A program made the position numbers and the translations under genes. The notes beneath the pieces were generated by a model, which did no database searches, was not told the origin of the DNA, and saw nothing but the letters and a program-made list of their open reading frames with translations. From the IMG/VR virus record IMGVR_UViG_3300020450_000086, positions 1-24,929 of that record: DNA of 24,929 nt; one strand, given 5' to 3'. The DNA comes from a virus. Within the stretch, counting starts at the first letter, position 1. Each line of letters begins with the position of its first letter. This document shows positions 23,309 through 24,929 of the stretch, piece by piece.

Positions 23309-24929
23309 TTAACTAACTTCTTGTGCGATTAAACTTGTTCCCTGCTGAACCCTTACATTTTGACCGTCAAAGTTCTCCCATCTTCTTAATTTCAAGTAAT
23401 AGGTAACAGTTCCTGTGGTGCCAGGACTATCTTTACAGGATAAAGAGAGTCCATTATACATATATCCACTCGCACTGTATCCATCAAAACGACTGTGACC
23501 AATCATCGCTTGCCCTATCGCACTACTACCTCTGAATAAGTGAACTATAGGAACAGCCATCTCTGGATCATCGTTATCAGGATAATACCACCCACCAAAT
23601 GCACCACTAGCAGTTATTAAAACGCTAGAACTGTTTGAACTTGGTGTGATTGTTACAGTTAAAACTGTTTGGAAAGATGTAGAACTAGTTGTTGCGTCAC
23701 TTGATCTTTGAACAAATGAGGTTGTTGGTGCAGTGCCACCAACAGATCCCCATGTGGGTTGTGAACTGGAACCTTGACTGATCAATACTTCTCCTGATGA
23801 TCCATAATCTTCATTTCCAACGTGACCAATTCCAAAAGCACCAGACCTGTTAACACAGAATCTTTGAGTACCACTACCAGTTAGTTGATCAATAACTCTC
23901 AATATAGAATTAGAAGTAGTGCTTCCATAAACATCAATTGCAAATGCTGATTGACTTGAAGAGTCTTCAAATTGAATATGTCCACCTTCTAAACTTGTAT
24001 CAGTTTTTTTAAGAAGTATACCGTATTCTGTAGTTTCAAGTCTTGAACCTTTAGTTCCACTACCTTGCCAATGTAATTGTTGACCACCATCAGATTGGAA
24101 TACTGCCATAATTCCTGAAGTTGGTTCCGCACCAACTGGTCCAACAGTATCTTGATTAACAATAAAAACCTTTCTACTAAGAGATCCACCCAAATCACCG
24201 TTAAGTATGTATAAATCACCAGGATAATATTGATGTGCTCTATTGTGTATGACACCATTACCTCCATCATAATATAATTCAAAAGGTGCATTTGTTAAAC
24301 CTCCACTTGATGAACCTAATCTTAATGGATAATTTTGACTTAATCTAATTGCAAGTTGTGATCCACTAAGTTCATTTGTACTCTCACTAAATGTAAGATT
24401 AGCAGATGTTGTAGTAGTTCCCGATCCATTATTATATAAAACTCTACTTGCTGTTGTTGGCAGACTAATCGTGGGTTTATTAATTAGATCATTATAATTA
24501 CCAGATGTTGCTACAGTCGCAAGAGATGGTTTGTTAGTTAGATCATTATAGTTACCAGAAAATCCACCTGATTGAGTTCCTATTACCCATTTACTAGTTG
24601 AAGAACTCCATTTAAGAATTGAATCATTAGCAGGTGATCCAGTAAAAGTAACATCAGTTAACTGACTAAGTTGCGTAACTAATGTAGGTCTATTAGTAAG
24701 ATCGTTATATGATCCAGAAAATATTGTAGGTTTATCGGATAAATCGTTATATGATCCAGAGAACAATGTAGGTTTGTTAGTTAGATCATTCCATGATCCA
24801 GAAAATATTGTAGGTTTATCGGATAGATCGTTATATGATCCAGAAAACAAATTTGGTTTATTAGATAGATCGTTATATGATCCAGAAAACAAAGTTGGTT
24901 TATTTTTAATAAAATCTACTGAACCACTA
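23309..24929 (-). CDS. Tail fibre with 14-residue NDLxxKPT repeats (3' part; begins outside the window)
   Basis: The frame is open to the right edge (visible upstream residues include VDFIKNKPTLFSG), so the true start lies outside the window. A TTG codon at 24892 is only an internal Leu. The N-terminal part has five consecutive copies of FSGS(Y/W)NDL(S/T)(N/D)(K/R)P(T/N)(L/I), with two more copies about 120 residues in; this repeat is common in phage fibre shafts. The middle has fibre-type phrases (LTFSESTNELSGSQLAIRLS, GAFGIGHVG). The C-terminal ~130 residues (SSDATTSSTSFQTVLTVTIT to YYLKLRRW, then QGTSLIAQEVS) form a beta-sandwich tip seen in marine phage fibres. The adjacent chaperone-like gene supports the fibre call. 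Confidence 0.87.
   Translation of the reverse strand, partial: SGSVDFIKNKPTLFSGSYNDLSNKPNLFSGSYNDLSDKPTIFSGSWNDLTNKPTLFSGSYNDLSDKPTIFSGSYNDLTNRPTLVTQLSQLTDVTFTGSPANDSILKWSSSTSKWVIGTQSGGFSGNYNDLTNKPSLATVATSGNYNDLINKPTISLPTTASRVLYNNGSGTTTTSANLTFSESTNELSGSQLAIRLSQNYPLRLGSSSGGLTNAPFELYYDGGNGVIHNRAHQYYPGDLYILNGDLGGSLSRKVFIVNQDTVGPVGAEPTSGIMAVFQSDGGQQLHWQGSGTKGSRLETTEYGILLKKTDTSLEGGHIQFEDSSSQSAFAIDVYGSTTSNSILRVIDQLTGSGTQRFCVNRSGAFGIGHVGNEDYGSSGEVLISQGSSSQPTWGSVGGTAPTTSFVQRSSDATTSSTSFQTVLTVTITPSSNSSSVLITASGAFGGWYYPDNDDPEMAVPIVHLFRGSSAIGQAMIGHSRFDGYSASGYMYNGLSLSCKDSPGTTGTVTYYLKLRRWENFDGQNVRVQQGTSLIAQEVS
24680..24910 (-). repeat. 42-bp tandem repeat coding the 14-residue fibre-shaft unit
   Basis: Five in-frame copies plus a partial one at the window edge encode F-S-G-S-(Y/W)-N-D-L-x-x-(K/R)-P-x-(L/I). 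Copies 2 and 4 are nearly identical at DNA level, so unit number may change by slippage or recombination. Confidence 0.88.

Noticed and set aside
24890-24892. TTG as the start of the right-edge fibre gene
   Set aside because: The same frame stays open to the window edge and encodes another piece of the NKPTL repeat, so the TTG is an internal Leu codon.

Overview
This window looks like part of the late structural region of a T4-like marine myovirus, of the type that infects picocyanobacteria or other marine bacteria (Kyanoviridae-like or a pelagiphage relative). The evidence is as follows. Every credible gene lies on the minus strand. Genes are packed end to end, often with ATGA, TAATG or TGATG overlaps. 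The DNA is AT-rich. T4-type late promoter motifs (TATAAATA) sit in front of gene groups. At the left end, in transcription order, are recognisable homologues of T4 neck and tail-completion genes 13, 14 and 15 and the start of gene 16 (small terminase). The sequence does not settle the host: no photosynthesis gene, tRNA or integrase is present.

Layout in transcription order, right to left. (1) 24929-22688: the 3' part of a fibre protein with 14-residue repeats, a tail-assembly-chaperone-like protein and a small coiled-coil protein. (2) 22661-17381: a 187-aa protein, an 892-aa beta-helical fibre, a 309-aa Gly/Trp-rich protein, a 111-aa small beta protein and a 241-aa protein with a fibre-type beta domain. 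(3) 17336-15897: a 479-aa virion-type protein followed by a clear intrinsic terminator. (4) 15811-11075: a 1578-aa protein built largely of roughly 82-residue repeats. (5) 11035-5787: two small proteins and a 1470-aa fibre that is a longer paralogue of the 892-aa one, with five added carbohydrate-binding-like repeats at its N terminus. (6) 5749-3335: a 103-aa protein, a 500-aa aromatic-rich possible propeller protein and a 177-aa protein. (7) 3269-1: the 13-14-15-16 module, translationally coupled throughout.

By position (just before gene 13) the roughly 21 kb of fibre and adhesin genes occupy the place where T4 carries genes 9-12 and wac. I read the region as a variable host-recognition and baseplate/fibre block joined to a conserved neck/terminase module. 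This is inference from gene order and sequence style.

The most distinctive regulatory feature is a compact element just before gene 13, with a related one before the 187-aa gene. A late promoter overlaps the first arm of a hairpin whose second arm carries the ribosome binding site. Read-through RNA should hide the ribosome binding site (and in the gene 13 case terminate), whereas RNA started at the late promoter should expose it. No intergenic gap exceeds about 85 bases, so no long non-coding stretch is left unexplained.
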